This document shows positions 1-10,190 of a stretch of 64,000 nucleotides of DNA, piece by piece (position 1 is the stretch's first letter; every line of letters begins with the position of its first letter). The notes under the pieces were generated by a model that ran no database searches, had not been told where the DNA came from, and saw only the letters and a program-made list of their open reading frames with translations. The stretch is from positions 27,953,354-28,017,353 of the forward strand of contig OZ234494.1 of the NCBI GenBank assembly GCA_965153455.1, given 5' to 3'. Position numbers and translations under genes: made by a program. The stretch is from Sphagnum compactum. Taxonomy: Eukaryota; Bryophyta; Sphagnopsida; Sphagnales.

Positions 1-940
1 CTTGACACCTCTGGCTTCTCCATCGATCGCTCTTTCTTCCCAACAAGGTGTTTCTTGTACCCTCTTCTTGAATAGAATAACATTATGTATAGTTCGGTCT
101 AGTGGTATTATATAGCTCATGCATAATTGTTGTTTTGCCTTAAACCAGCAACCCAAATAGCCCAGTGGTGGGTTCGTAGCTACCCTGCAAGCAACTAAAT
201 TGGCCTTGTTAATGGCTTAAAAAAGACCTCTTCTCAAAGTGACTGCAGCTCCTTTTGGAGTCAAGAGACACCGGAACTTACAATCTGTCAATAGACACGA
301 TGAACCTCTTTTTGTTTCTTTCGGCATGAACCCCTTTCCTGACATGATCCTATTGCTTCCGATGGGAGATACATATCTACACTGGTTTATCCAGAAGGTG
401 GAAAAAAACATGGGGGTGAAAGAACTTAAAGCACTGTTCATTCAGGGAGAGAACCGGATGATCTCCATACGAGGAACAAATCTAATGTTCCTGCTGTTGG
501 TGTATGGGCATTTTTATAGGATATTATGAGCAAGAAGCTGATGAATCGACCAGACAGATGTTGCATCTACCGAGCTCGCAACCGTCCCAGCAAAATCGGC
601 AAGACAAGGGAGGCCCGATTGTTACAAACGGAGCTGTTGTTCCCCAAAGAGGGGGTGCTCCTGGTACTAAAATTCACTGCATCCTCTTCACTGATTTTCT
701 CCCTGCAAGCACATAATGTTGGTAAATGCATTTCTCTCGTACTCCCGGTTCTGAAAGAGCTGTATATGTGATGGAGAGTTATGAAATAGAGTCCTCTTGG
801 CCCGTTGTGATCCGGATTCTTTTGCAACAATCTTGGGTATCAGTACGACATCCACTGAACTCGTGCTATACATATTTAATGCTGCAAGAAGTCTGTAGGA
901 ATTAGAAACTCTGCGTTACAGCAAGTTAAAATCAAGGACT
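1..940. other. No supported gene; short ORFs only
   Basis: Several ORFs under 100 codons lie on both strands (for example 239-529 and 526-771 on plus). I recognise none of them and see no motif, signal peptide or convincing splice chain. Some could be exon fragments of the same decayed material as the ORF at 941-1243, but I cannot support a call. Confidence 0.4.
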
Positions 941-1243
941 TTGCATGCAATTGTAGTTCTCTTTCTGGCGTCTTACCCTGGTTGGTATGTGGGTGGTTTC
1001 AAACTGGGGTGCATAAAAGATATGTGGGAGCAACAGAAAGACGCATGGAAAAAGAGGCAAGTATCATACGATCCCGAAGACAAGGCTATCTTGGATCCAA
1101 TCTTTGCAGAAGCAGCAGCAACTAACAACCCCGATCGAAACCCAAGTCAGAACTTCAACGGATCAGATTATTTTGAAGCTTTGGTGAGAGATGTTCCTTT
1201 GCATACTACGTTCGTAGTACCTGCTTTCCTGGTCCGGTCCTGA
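941..1243 (+). pseudogene. Exon-like ORF fragment of unknown protein
   Basis: The first ~25 codons are hydrophobic. The section after Trp29 is charged and protein-like (WEQQKDAWKKRQVSYDPEDK), rich in Lys, Glu, Asp and Asn, unlike the T-rich or C-rich translations of surrounding repeats. I do not recognise the family. It lies about 340 bp upstream of a captured 5'-nucleotidase fragment on the same strand, so it may be another captured exon. No partner exon with clear GT-AG borders was found. A chance ORF remains possible. Confidence 0.3.
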
Positions 1244-1584
1244 CACTAGGCTAGCTCATCCTTCCATCGACGCTGGGCCTTCGTGCCATCAGACTTATTT
1301 TTTCTGTTCGTACTGCAACACTTACGCTGTATGTGCTGTTATATTTCTCTTAAGACTCCCAAACCCCCTCTCTTTTGATGGCTTTAGAGATTGAGGGATT
1401 GGACTCAAGTACAGAGATTGCAACGATGAAAACACTAGGTAGGCAGAGGCATATCTACAGAAGCTGCAAATTTCTGTAAGCACTTTGGTGCTCTTATCGA
1501 GCTATACTTGATCTCTGAGATCTGAGCGATCTTCAATCAGCGAGGGTCCTTGAACAACAAAGAAAGGAGGAAACAGGAGAGACC
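1244..1584. other. No feature seen
   Basis: Mixed-composition sequence between two ORF fragments. I see no repeat, RNA gene or coding signal. Confidence 0.4.
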
Positions 1585-2175
1585 GTGATAATCAATCGGG
1601 GTGCTGAAAGCAGGTGCATTCGAGGGATGCTTAGAGACTACTCTTGCAGAAATACTGGGCAGAAACAGTACCCACATGGAAGACCATCACGAGGAATTTT
1701 TTGCAGCCGTACACTAAGTTTGCGTACAATCACCACTACTATCGGATATGACATGGATTACACCCTCGTCCACTATAATGCGAAGGTGAAAACAACACCA
1801 TTATCTCTAGCATACGTGATCTTTGAGCAGGCATGCCAAAGTCTCAGTCAATATGGTTCATGCATGGCGAGTATGAAAATAAGCTCCCTTAATGTGTGCC
1901 AGATGACATTCGTCAGCAGAAGAAATACGGAGTCGGTTCGTTTTGGTGCTCGATTCCTGTACAACTATCCTCATGGCCTGCTTGATTATCCGCGCCTCTT
2001 GTTCGGCATGTCATTCGAGCGTTCTATGATACGCGTACTCGATGTGAGAATAAAACATCTAGAAAATTTCCCTCTGTTCATGACCGACATTGTTGTCGAT
2101 AAAAAAGGCTGCGTTCCTTCTGAAGGGACCCTAAAAAAAACTCCATACCTCCACCACCCTCCCCCTCAACAGTAA
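1585..2175 (+). pseudogene. NT5DC / HAD-type 5'-nucleotidase N-terminal fragment in a chimeric ORF
   Basis: Codons ~34-65 (about 1684-1779) match the start of plant HAD-superfamily 5'-nucleotidase domain proteins: a RGIFCSRTLSLR segment followed by IGYDMDYTLVHYN. DMDYT is HAD motif I (DxDxT); its first Asp would be the phosphoryl-accepting nucleophile. Family members continue for several hundred residues with HAD motifs II-IV. Here the similarity stops after HYN and an unrelated sequence follows, running into the 70-bp repeat array where the ORF ends. It is therefore an N-terminal exon piece fused to foreign DNA and cannot encode an active enzyme. The DMDYT exon edge and 200 bp of downstream sequence recur at 5179-5410, so the chimera itself has been duplicated or moved. 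Confidence 0.7.
1746..1978 (+). repeat. Chimeric fragment, copy 1 (partner 5179-5410)
   Basis: About 233 bp starting at the DMDYT codons of the 5'-nucleotidase fragment is repeated in direct orientation at 5179-5410. The two copies differ by scattered substitutions and one scrambled patch in the middle. Identity begins and ends abruptly at both copies. That is the pattern of a mobile or duplicated block, not of two related genes. Confidence 0.8.
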
Positions 2176-2587
2176 AAAAAAAGAAAAAAAAAATCAAGGT
2201 GCACCCTTTGTCTAGTCTTTGCTGTGAGGTCCCCTCAACAGTAAAAGAAAAAGAAAAAGAAAATCAAGGTGCACCCTTTGTCTGGTCTTTGCTGTGAGGT
2301 CCCCTCAACAGTAAGAAAAACAGAAAAAAAATAAATCAAGGTGCACCCTTTGTTTGGTCTTTGCTGTGAGTTCCCCTCAACAGTAAAAAAAAAAAGAAAA
2401 AAAAAAATCAAGGTGCACCCTTTGTCTGGTCTTTGCTGTGAGGTCCCCTCAACAGTAAAACAAACACAAAAAAATAAATCAAGGTGCACCCTTTGTCTGG
2501 TCTTTACTGTGAGGTCCTCTCAACAGTTAAAAAAAAGAAAAAAATAAATCAAGGTGCACCCTTTGTCTCATCTTTGCTGTGAGGTCT
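2160..2587 (+). repeat. Tandem array, ~70-bp unit, about six copies
   Basis: Units start with CCCCTCAACAGTAA at about 2162, 2231, 2301, 2373, 2444 and 2514 (spacing 69-72). Each has a variable A-rich stretch, then ATCAAGGTGCACCCTTTG and a TCTTTGCTGTGAGGTC end. The A-rich part varies in length while the rest is nearly constant. The unit is the reverse complement of the GTGCACC/ACTGTTGAGGGG section of the G-rich repeat family seen at 12.7, 23.7-24.2 and 27.3 kb, so the array is a local amplification of part of that family. Confidence 0.9.
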
Positions 2588-3059
2588 GTTGCAGGCCGGT
2601 GGGTTTCAACCGACCCCTCCCCCCATAATCAATTTGTAAAAAAACTAACCCCCTACCCTCTCCATAATGAAAAAAACGTTTCCAGAAAACCCTATTAACC
2701 CCTAAACCCCCTCCTCCTTCCACATTTCCAATGAAGGGACCCTAAAAAAAACTCCATACCTCCACCCCCCCTCCCCCTCAACAGTAAAAAAAATAGTAAA
2801 AAATAAAAAATATCAAGGTGCACCCTTTCTGTTGCAGGCTGGTGTGTTTCAACCAACCCCTCCCCCCATAATCAATTTGTACAAAAAAATAACCCCCTAC
2901 CCTCTCCACAATCAAAAAAACATTTCCAAAAAACCCTATTAACCCCTTTCCCCCCTCCTCCTTCCACATTTCCAATGAAGGGACCATAAAAAAAACTCCA
3001 TACCTCCACCCCCCTCCCCCTCAACAATAAAAAAATAAATAAATCAAGGTGCACGCTTT
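2588..3059 (-). repeat. C-rich family, two direct copies of ~240 bp
   Basis: Two successive units start at about 2588 and 2828 with GTTGCAGGCYGGTG. Both contain CCCCTCCCCCCATAATCAA, the CCTCCTCCTTCCACATTTCC block and a closing CCCCTCAACA(G)TAA tract. It is the reverse complement of the G-rich family at 23.6-24.4 kb. Short ORFs here translate low-complexity sequence and are not genes. Confidence 0.8.
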
Positions 3060-3368
3060 CAAGTTCCCCCCTTGCACAATGAAACCCAGTAATTCCCCTG
3101 GCCCAGTAAAAAATAATTTATCATAGTTACCAGCACTAAAAAAAGTACTAAAAATAACAAACCTCACCCCTTTCGACAGTAAAAAGTAACTTCCAAAATT
3201 TACAAGAAATAAAAAAATTAACTAAAAGTAACAAAAAATGAAAAAGGTCAACAAAAACAGCCAGGCATCGCGCTCAAACAGCCAGGCACTCCTGTGTATT
3301 TTTCCTGGTCAAACAGCCACCAGCCACCAGCATTACACTCCGTAATGCTCGGATTACTAAGATAGGCT
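3060..3368 (-). mobile_element. Hairpin-headed repeat family, copy 1 (reverse)
   Basis: Read on the minus strand this copy starts with CCTATCTTAGTAATC (3354-3368) and a short hairpin (GCATTAC/GTAATGC, 3335-3353). A body of TTTTTCACTTTTTGTTACTTTT-like sequence follows. The same order occurs at 12427 and 23346. Every copy is followed by the C/G-rich family in the same relative orientation (here 2588-3059), so the two probably form one composite element. Confidence 0.65.
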
Positions 3369-3800
3369 TTGCCTAAACCTTTGCCCTTTCCTCTTCCGCC
3401 CTTTTAACCTTTCCTACACCATGTCCCCCTCCCCTCCATTTCGTTTCAAAACATGCTCCGCCCGACATGTATTCATGTAATCCGGCTTTTGCCCGCATTG
3501 TTGTTACCTGATCCGGCTTTGCCAAAACTGGCTTTACCCCTTCCCTCTTTGCCGAAACTGGTTTTACCCCGTTCTAGTTTACCAAAATTCCGATTTACCG
3601 CATCCGGGTTTACCCTATTCCCCTTTGCCCCTAAACCCTTTCCCCCCTTCCGGTTTGTCGAAACCCGGTTCTTCAAAACCCCATTTTCTAAAACCCCTTT
3701 ACCCATCCGGCTCCTCCGAACCGCCTTTCCCCATCTGCCTTCGTCAAACCGCCTTTACCCACTCGTTTTTCGTAATGGGCCTTCTTCTTACGCATCCCCT
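3369..3800. repeat. Degenerate minisatellite related to CCGGTTTACC
   Basis: Irregular ~17-21-bp units built on CGGNTTTRCC with CCCC and AAACC spacers run through this stretch. The ORFs over it (for example 3453-3890) translate as Pro/Leu/Phe-rich repeats and are not credible proteins. The theme resembles the AAACCCGGTTT array at 9900-10190, read on the opposite strand. Confidence 0.6.
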
Positions 3801-3834
3801 CCCCTTCTCGGTCCCTTTATATCTTCAAGATCTT

Positions 3835-4400
3835 CACTTGAATATCTACATGATGCACAAAATCATTTTACAAATTTCCAAAAATCGTAAAAGTCATGAG
3901 CTTTTCAAATCAAAACTTATGGATTGCATTTCTGATTATCGTTTCTATGTGGACTCTGCTATGCTCTGTTAACTCATGGGTGTGTGTTTGGGACTTGCAA
4001 TTAGTAAAATATCATATCAAAGAAACCTACGAATAAAATAAATAATGAATTGAATCTAAAAATTATATTTATGGATTTTTAAATAAGCTAATAATCAGCA
4101 TTTTTTCATAAGTCCGTATCATATTGGACGAAGAAATATTTTATGATTTTTTTTGTTTACATGCTTAAAAAAATAGAAACTCCACGTGTGCCATCAATGA
4201 TATGGAAAAAATATGGAGGAAATCGATGTAAACTACTGTAAACTAGTTGTAATTTTCGAAAATTGACCATTTTTTTTCATAAACAGGGACTTTGGTTCTT
4301 TGACAAATCAATCCCCCCAACCCTACATCCTCCTGTTATTACGTAGAATAAAGAATCCTATTCATTTCAATATTTTAACCCCGTCAAATTATATGTTTAA
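3835..4400 (+). repeat. Dispersed repeat, inverted partner at 7330-7900
   Basis: The sequence from GATGCACAAAATCATTTTAC to the GGGACTTTG/ATATGTTT region matches the reverse complement of 7330-7900 over about 560 bp with many substitutions and small indels. Together with the intervening ~2.9 kb it makes a large imperfect inverted repeat. No coding potential. Element type unknown. Confidence 0.8.
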
Positions 4401-5178
4401 CCATTGAGTGATACAATTTGTGGTATTTTTCGTTCAATCCACAAAAATACACTATTTAGTCCTGCTCATTATGCTTTCACCTTGTATTTTTTTTGAATTC
4501 CAAAATAATGCGATAAACGCACAATGAGATTGTTTGAAAAAAAACCAAGAATGTGAAGTATAAACATGAAGTAATATATTGACTATGATTCGTGACTGAT
4601 TAATTATTCTTAATTAAAAGGTCAAATTTCTTATTCGATTCGTCCTGCTACGTATGAATTAACGACTCACCAATATTAGCTTTAATATTCCTAAGCGACC
4701 TATATCCCCTCACGTTAGTCCGTGTAAGTTATATTTTTGTCCTTGAATTCTTTTTTTACTAGTAACAACTATCTCAGCTAAGATTATTAGGTTAATAGTT
4801 AAACTAATCCTCCCTTGAACTTCGCATCTTAAGTGTTTATGGTTGTGAAGATCTTAAAATTGTCCCTAAGCTCATCTCAATTTTAATTAGATTTGATAAA
4901 ATAATAATGTTAAAATTGTAAAAAATTAGGTTAATGTTGTGATTTATGGGTCTCCTTCTAATTATGTCATTGAAAATTTAGGGCCCCCTTACATCCTTGT
5001 TGGTAAATTATTCCATATATTTTTTCCAAATAAATGTCTGAATAAGTTTATGTCATTTGATTTTATGCCCCCGCTTAGGTGCAAAGACCATTCCTTTGGA
5101 CAAATCATCAAAAGCGTGGCAACAGTGAGGAAAATCTATGGGAAAAATGTGGAAAACTACTCCAAATGTTGTTGTGAT
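4401..5178. other. AT-rich spacer, nothing recognised
   Basis: Low-complexity AT-rich DNA. I see no gene, no terminal repeats and no structure. Confidence 0.5.
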
Positions 5179-5410
5179 ATATGACATGGATTACACCCTC
5201 GTCCACCATAATGCGAAGGCGAAAACAACACCATTATCTCTAGCATACGTGATCTTTCAGCAGGCATGCCAAAGTCTCCCAGGATTTAAGGCTGCATGGC
5301 AAGTATGAAAATAAGCTCTCTTAATGTGTGCTAGATGACATTTGTCGGCAGAAGAAATACAGAGTCCGTTCATTTTGGTGCTCACATCCTGTACAACTAT
5401 CCTCATGGCC
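5179..5410 (+). repeat. Chimeric fragment, copy 2 (partner 1746-1978)
   Basis: Direct repeat of 1746-1978. It begins at ATATGACATGG, inside the HAD motif I codons, so the upstream part of the 5'-nucleotidase exon is absent. The sense frame is broken. Confidence 0.8.
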
Positions 5411-5608
5411 GTTTCCTTTGTCGACGTTTGAAGGAGAATCAAGATTGATGGCAGGACTTTTTTGTAACAAGTCTGTAGCAGGCTTGGGAAGGGCGTGCAT
5501 ATGAATATGGGCTGAAGAATCTTCGCTTGATGGGCTATCCTGTGCATGGACTAAGTTTTGACAACGGTTTAGTAGGCTCTCACTCCCTCGTTCCCCAATC
5601 AATTTCAC
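5321..5608 (-). CDS. Short unknown ORF, hydrophilic
   Basis: The translation is Ser/Asp/Gln-rich and not low complexity in the repeat sense (for example NLVHAQDSPSSEDSSAHIHM). It overlaps the chimeric repeat in antisense at its 3' end. It could be a downstream exon of the minus-strand ORF at 5631-6122. I recognise no family and give it low weight. Confidence 0.25.
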   Translation of the reverse strand: MKLIGERGSESLLNRCQNLVHAQDSPSSEDSSAHIHMHALPKPATDLLQKSPAINLDSPSNVDKGNGHEDSCTGCEHQNERTLYFFCRQMSSSTH

Positions 5609-5630
5609 AGAACTTCGCCAAATGTATGAT

Positions 5631-6122
5631 TCATCTAGGTTGTTGCGTAATCAAGGTGTAAACACAAAATAATTTGCTTCTGGTAGGGCTCGTGGCCGAC
5701 TCGGGAGTCGTTGGTGGTCCGAGGTGGACGTTACTTGAGGATCGTTCGATCGGCTTGTTGTCGCTCATGTTCCGTCGGACTCGACCCGGTGTCTCTGTGG
5801 GGTCCGTCGAGTTGGAGGCAGGATCTGTGCTCTTTGTTTCGAGTTTGTTAACTCGGTGGTTCTTCCCCTTTTGCTGTTGCCGCTCCGTCTCCGCCTCGTT
5901 CCCTTGTTTCCTGCTCCTCCATTCCTGCACTCTCTGTTGGAGCTCCTCCGGTGTTGCGTACCGAGTCTCAATTTGCTTGAATCTACAGGATTTAGGATCT
6001 GGTTTTGGACCGTGACCCGCAAGCTTCTCGGTCCATAGAATGCGTGACCAGATTGCAACTGTCGATGGTCGCAGATGCCAATTCTCGTACATAATTTTGT
6101 CGCGTGTCAGCAGACTTGGCAT
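5631..6122 (-). CDS. Unknown 163-codon ORF with charged Gln/Lys-rich centre
   Basis: The N-terminal ~30 codons come from dispersed repeat B (MYENWHLRPSTVAIWSRI also appears in translations at 8.7 and 21.0 kb). The rest is a distinct hydrophilic stretch: TPEELQQRVQEWRSRKQGNE, then Gln/Lys-rich and Ser/Thr/Pro-rich segments. This suits a disordered or coiled-coil region. No domain is recognised. It may be a repeat-plus-exon chimera. Confidence 0.3.
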   Translation of the reverse strand: MPSLLTRDKIMYENWHLRPSTVAIWSRILWTEKLAGHGPKPDPKSCRFKQIETRYATPEELQQRVQEWRSRKQGNEAETERQQQKGKNHRVNKLETKSTDPASNSTDPTETPGRVRRNMSDNKPIERSSSNVHLGPPTTPESATSPTRSKLFCVYTLITQQPR

Positions 6123-6270
6123 TATACTTTCGATGCATCGGACTGGCAGATTCCCGAAACCTGCAAACCATGACCGGCATGCAATATCTGAGCAATCATG
6201 GGTCGATAATATGGAGAGACGTAGATCATGTTTAAGAGCCTCGTGTACAAGAAGGGCGTTGATAAAGTTC
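6030..6270 (-). repeat. Dispersed repeat B, partial reverse copy
   Basis: The reverse complement of this segment matches about 8500-8745 and 20800-21040, including TATTGCATGCCGG and the GACAAAATTATGTACGAGAA block. It covers roughly a quarter of the full ~830-bp repeat. Confidence 0.75.
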
Positions 6271-6606
6271 TGGTCGCTGCCAAAAATTCTTCCACTTCGG
6301 AGGTCTAGTTGCTGCCTGAGCGTCTTTTCTTTCTGGTCCCGATCTCGATGGGTGAACCTTTGAAACCGTGTCGCAAAAAAATAGCTGCGAGCGCCTCAAA
6401 AAATGGAGAATATGTTCTTACGGCAGAACAACGTCGTTCAAAAATATTATGTTGGATCCTGCCGGCAATTAAAGCGTATGTCGCGCTCGTGATCGATGTG
6501 CCTTCCCGTGCTTTCGCTTTCTGTTTTCATAGCTCTTCTATGCAGCGTCAAGGTCGATGACATCTGACAATGTGCAGGTGCTCGTTTGCTGCGGCAAAAC
6601 CGACTC

Positions 6607-7320
6607 CTGGGTTTAGGGTTTAGGTTTAGGGTTTAGCTGGGTTTAGGGCTTAGGGTTTAGGTTTAGGGCTTACATGTGTGTCCCCACCAAAATTGAGTTT
6701 TTTTTTTGAGGTTTCGAGGTGACCTACCCCCCATTTTTGAGGGCTCTGAATCCAATGGTGCAATAAAATTCCCCTACACTATCACCATTTGAAAGATAGG
6801 GGGGGTGTGAAATTTCAGCGGGGGCTGGTAGATGTGGGCATAAAGGGTTAATTATGATACATGTTGAAAGTTTTGAAGTGACCTACCCCCCCATTTTCAT
6901 GTGTTTTAAAGCTAGTGGTGGAGTTATTTTTGCTTAAAAGTGTCAGGTTTTCAAGATATATGAGATTTGGGGTTTTTGTGTTTGATGGGCATTTTGACTT
7001 GATTGCGGTTTTCTTTTTAATATTTGGAGGTGACCTACCCCCCCATTTTCAAGTGTTCTGAATCCAATGATGTAAAAAAATTCCCCTACACTATCACCAT
7101 TTGGAACATATGAGGAGGTTTGACTTTCCAATCCCTGGTTGACTTTTCTTGTCTTGTCACAGAATTTCAAAGTTTGGAGAGTGTAGTTCATAAAGTTGCT
7201 TGGGGATACCAAAAACCCAAGAAAGTGCATAGCCAATGCCATTGTGGAGATGAAGATTAGACATAAAGTGTTTAGGGTTACTATGGAATGCACCTTAATT
7301 TTTATTTTCCCAAAGTTCTT
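6607..7320 (-). mobile_element. Telomere-headed element, copy 1
   Basis: The segment starts with imperfect TTTAGGG repeats (about 6612-6672), then TTACATGTGTGTCCCCACC and a ~650-bp body. The body contains three internal GACCTACCCCCC blocks about 180 bp apart. Copies at 11056-11745, 22557-22854 and 22855-23342 have the same order and the same junction. On the minus strand a short ORF (6943-7293) is partly conserved between copies (FFYIIGFRTLENGGVGHLQI) but matches nothing I know. The element type is uncertain. Attachment to telomeric repeats in all four copies suggests insertion at, or origin from, chromosome ends. Confidence 0.7.
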
Positions 7321-7329
7321 GGGCTATGA

Positions 7330-7900
7330 TTTAGTTTTGTCAAAAACATATAATTCAGTGGGGTTAAAATATTGAAATGAATAGGATATTTTATTGTACG
7401 TAATAACCGGAGGATGCAAGGTAGGGGGGATTGATTTGTCAAAGAAGCAAAGTCCCTGTTTATGAAAAAGAACGGTGAAATTTTGGAAATTACACTAGTT
7501 TACATCGATTTGCTCCACATTTTTCGATATCATCGATGGCACACATAGAGTTTATATTTATTTAAGCACGTAAAGAAAAAAATCATAAAATATTTCTCGG
7601 TCCAATATGATATGGACTTATGAAATAATGGTCATTATTAGGTTATTTAAAAATCCATAAATATAGTTTTTAGATTGAATTCATTATTTATTTTATTCGT
7701 ACATTTTTTTATATGATATTTTACTAATTGCAAGTCCCCAACACACACCCCATCAATTAACGGAGCATAACAGAGTCCACATAGAAACGGTAATGAGAAG
7801 CGCAATCCATAAATGTTGATTTCAAAAGCTGATGACTTTTACGATTTTTACAAATTGGTAAAATGATTTTGTGCATCAAGTAGATATTCAAGTTAAGACG
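7330..7900 (-). repeat. Dispersed repeat, inverted partner of 3835-4400
   Basis: Reverse-complement match to 3835-4400 from ACATATAATTCAGTGGGG to GATTTTGTGCATCAAGTAG. It begins immediately after the telomere-headed element copy. Confidence 0.8.
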
Positions 7901-8066
7901 TTTAAAGAAAGTCCATTTGAATAAATTTGGAAATCTATAAAGGGACGTGGGCATGGCAACGGCAAGGTAGAAAGGGTGGGCGCGACACCCAAAGGGGTCC
8001 ACCCAACCATGCATGAACCCGGATGTTTTAGAAAATATATATTTAAATATGCAATCAAATAAGCGA

Positions 8067-8892
8067 TTTCCAGATCACGGTGCCGTACCCAAAGAAGTTG
8101 TGGTCAGACATCCTCGTAGAATTAATTTCGACGCTACTAATTCATTCAGAACGTTGCATGATCAGGCACCTAAGCACTCCCGTGCAAGGTGAAAAGGGAG
8201 AGAGCATTCACGGAGTACCACACTTCAGCCTGCAACCGTAGATTCTCAAGCACCCGGTCCAGGCTCCGTAGCACCCACCGAGTTCGGCATATGATCACCA
8301 CCACACGTGGAACGAACATCAGGAGCAGCCTAGAAAAAATTAGACTCACGGTATCCTTCCATATACATCGCGAAACCTCGGACCGCAGAAGGACACGCAA
8401 AAATGTACTCCTTGACGCGGACATTTGCAGCGGAGGGAGCACAAACCTCTCGTGCATCACACCAACAGAGCCCAAAAGAAAAAACCGGCGAGCACTTTAT
8501 CAACGCCCTCTTTCTACACGAAGCTCTTAAACACGATGTACATCTCTCCATATTATCAACCCACGATCGCTGAGATATTGCATGCCGGTGAGGGTTTTCA
8601 GGTTTCGGGAATCTGGCAGTCCGATGCATCAAAAGTATAACGCCAAGTCTACAGACGCGCGACAAAATTATGTACGAGAATTGGCATCTGCGACCATCGA
8701 CGGTGGCAATCCGGTCACGCATTCCAAGGATGGTGGAATTCACGTGCACAACTGATGGACATTGGAATAAAGATCAGAGGCTCGGAAGACTTAATATCGG
8801 ATCCGAATTTATTCTCTTCGTGATAGAGCAGCCTGTTAGCATCCGACACCTCCTAATTTGTCTTGAGAATATTGTTAATGTTGCCAAAGTGG
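8067..8892 (+). repeat. Dispersed repeat B, full copy 1
   Basis: From TTCCAGATCACGGTGC to AATGTTGCCAAAGTG this ~826-bp block is nearly identical to 20356-21189 in the same orientation. Overlapping ORFs on both strands are conserved only because the DNA is. None resembles a known transposase or reverse transcriptase. No terminal inverted repeats are visible. Confidence 0.9.
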
Positions 8893-9309
8893 ACGTCGAA
8901 CCAGGTCCTGAGAGGATGTAACGAATTCCAAAAGACACTCGGTGAGTTTATTGCATTTCGCAGGGTGCAGTTCACTGTAGGGAGCACAGGTATTGGCTGC
9001 AGATTTGAGAGCAAGAGCTGCTCTAGTCCCTCGCAGGTACGGCAGCCGAGGGGACCGCACACGTGGAAGGAGTAAGTCACGTTGACCGGGGCTACGAGAA
9101 ATTAGATCAGAGGTTGCATCTTCTCGGTGCATGAATTGAGAGATCACCTTGCCTACCATTTGAGTCGACGATGTAGTACTCTCACCTGGAACCAGAACTT
9201 TGATTCGTTGCCGGCTCTTTCCCAGCTCGGTAAAATGTGAATGTTTATGTGAGTCATTCCCTGGAACGTCCAATTTGAATAGAAAATGACATGTTGAAGT
9301 GAAGTTCAA
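8875..9309 (-). CDS. Unknown 144-codon ORF
   Basis: The ORF has ordinary protein composition (TELGKSRQRIKVLVPGESTT and similar). Its 3' end overlaps the edge of repeat B and it abuts another minus-strand ORF at 9306-9590. No motif is recognised. It could be part of a minus-strand gene fragment captured next to repeat B. Confidence 0.3.
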   Translation of the reverse strand: MNFTSTCHFLFKLDVPGNDSHKHSHFTELGKSRQRIKVLVPGESTTSSTQMVGKVISQFMHREDATSDLISRSPGQRDLLLPRVRSPRLPYLRGTRAALALKSAANTCAPYSELHPAKCNKLTECLLEFVTSSQDLVRRPLWQH

Positions 9310-9590
9310 TCTTTTTGAATCAATAGGCTCCTGAAAGGAATGCAGCTCGGACAGTACTGCCGGCGGGAGTGAAGCGAACTCATCCTTTTGCCGTACGGTC
9401 TACTAATTCTTCGTGTATTCTGTGAAGCTATCCTATCACAATTCAAAATTGAAGTTGCATGAGCATTTGTGATGACAACACGGGGGTGACGTTCTCCTCG
9501 GTTAAGAATAACATGAGCAGTAAAAATTACAATAGCAGTTATTCTGGTAACACTAAGCAGCTTTTTTGAACGGCGAAGTTTGGAGTGCAA
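9306..9590 (-). CDS. Unknown 94-codon ORF
   Basis: Contains one moderately hydrophobic stretch (VTRITAIVIFTAHVIL) followed by an Arg-rich, Cys-containing end. It lies directly upstream of the ORF at 8875-9309 on the same strand. No recognisable family. May be spurious. Confidence 0.2.
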   Translation of the reverse strand: MHSKLRRSKKLLSVTRITAIVIFTAHVILNRGERHPRVVITNAHATSILNCDRIASQNTRRISRPYGKRMSSLHSRRQYCPSCIPFRSLLIQKD

Positions 9591-9631
9591 ACACTAAGCA
9601 GCTTTTTTGAACGGTGAAGTTTGGAGTGCAG
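9550..9631 (+). repeat. Tandem duplication, 41-bp unit
   Basis: Two adjacent copies of a 41-bp unit beginning ACACTAAGCAGCTTTTTTG differ at one base in the body and another at the end. This is a recent replication-slippage type duplication. Confidence 0.9.
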
Positions 9632-9899
9632 ATAGAAGCTGTGGATGGATCTGTAATAAATTGAGGTGAAGTAGAAGTATACCAAAGTAGGAGATTGCAA
9701 GAATTGAAGATATGAGAAAACTCTGGGAAGGGAGTCACTAAAGCATCTTCAATTTACTAAGAAAGCTCGAGGTGCAAAGTGGATGAAGAAGCTGATACCG
9801 TGGTGCAGATTTGTAGTGTTGCATTTGATGGTACAGGAAAGCGAAGTAGAGGGTGCAAGCTCTGGGGTGGGAAAAATGCGTGTGCAATTCAAGTTACGC

Positions 9900-10190
9900 G
9901 GTTTGGCAAGGATGGATTTGGGAAACCCGGTTTTTGTACCCAGTTTTTGTAAAGAGGGATTTTGCAAGGCGGATTCGGAAAAACCGGAGTTTTGTGAAGC
10001 CAGATTTAAGAAACCGGGATTTGGTGAAGCCAGATTTCACAAACCCGGTTTGAAACAGGCAGATTTGGCAAACCCGATGTGGGCAACACGGGATTGAGAA
10101 TATGCGGTTTCGCAAAGAGGGATTTGACAAAGCCGGATTTTGTAAAGTGGGATATCGCAAGCAGGATTTGGAAAAATCGAGGGCGCGTAG
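9900..10190 (+). repeat. Degenerate minisatellite, AAACCCGGTTT theme
   Basis: Irregular units of about 17-21 bp alternate GGATTTNGNAA, AAACCCGG and GCCAGATTT-type words. The stretch grades without a clear border into the TAAAGCG array that follows. ORFs across it are repeat translations. Confidence 0.7.

Noticed and set aside
2160-2587. Possible CRISPR-like array (regular repeats)
   Set aside because: Units are contiguous tandem repeats with no unique spacers, and the genome is eukaryotic.
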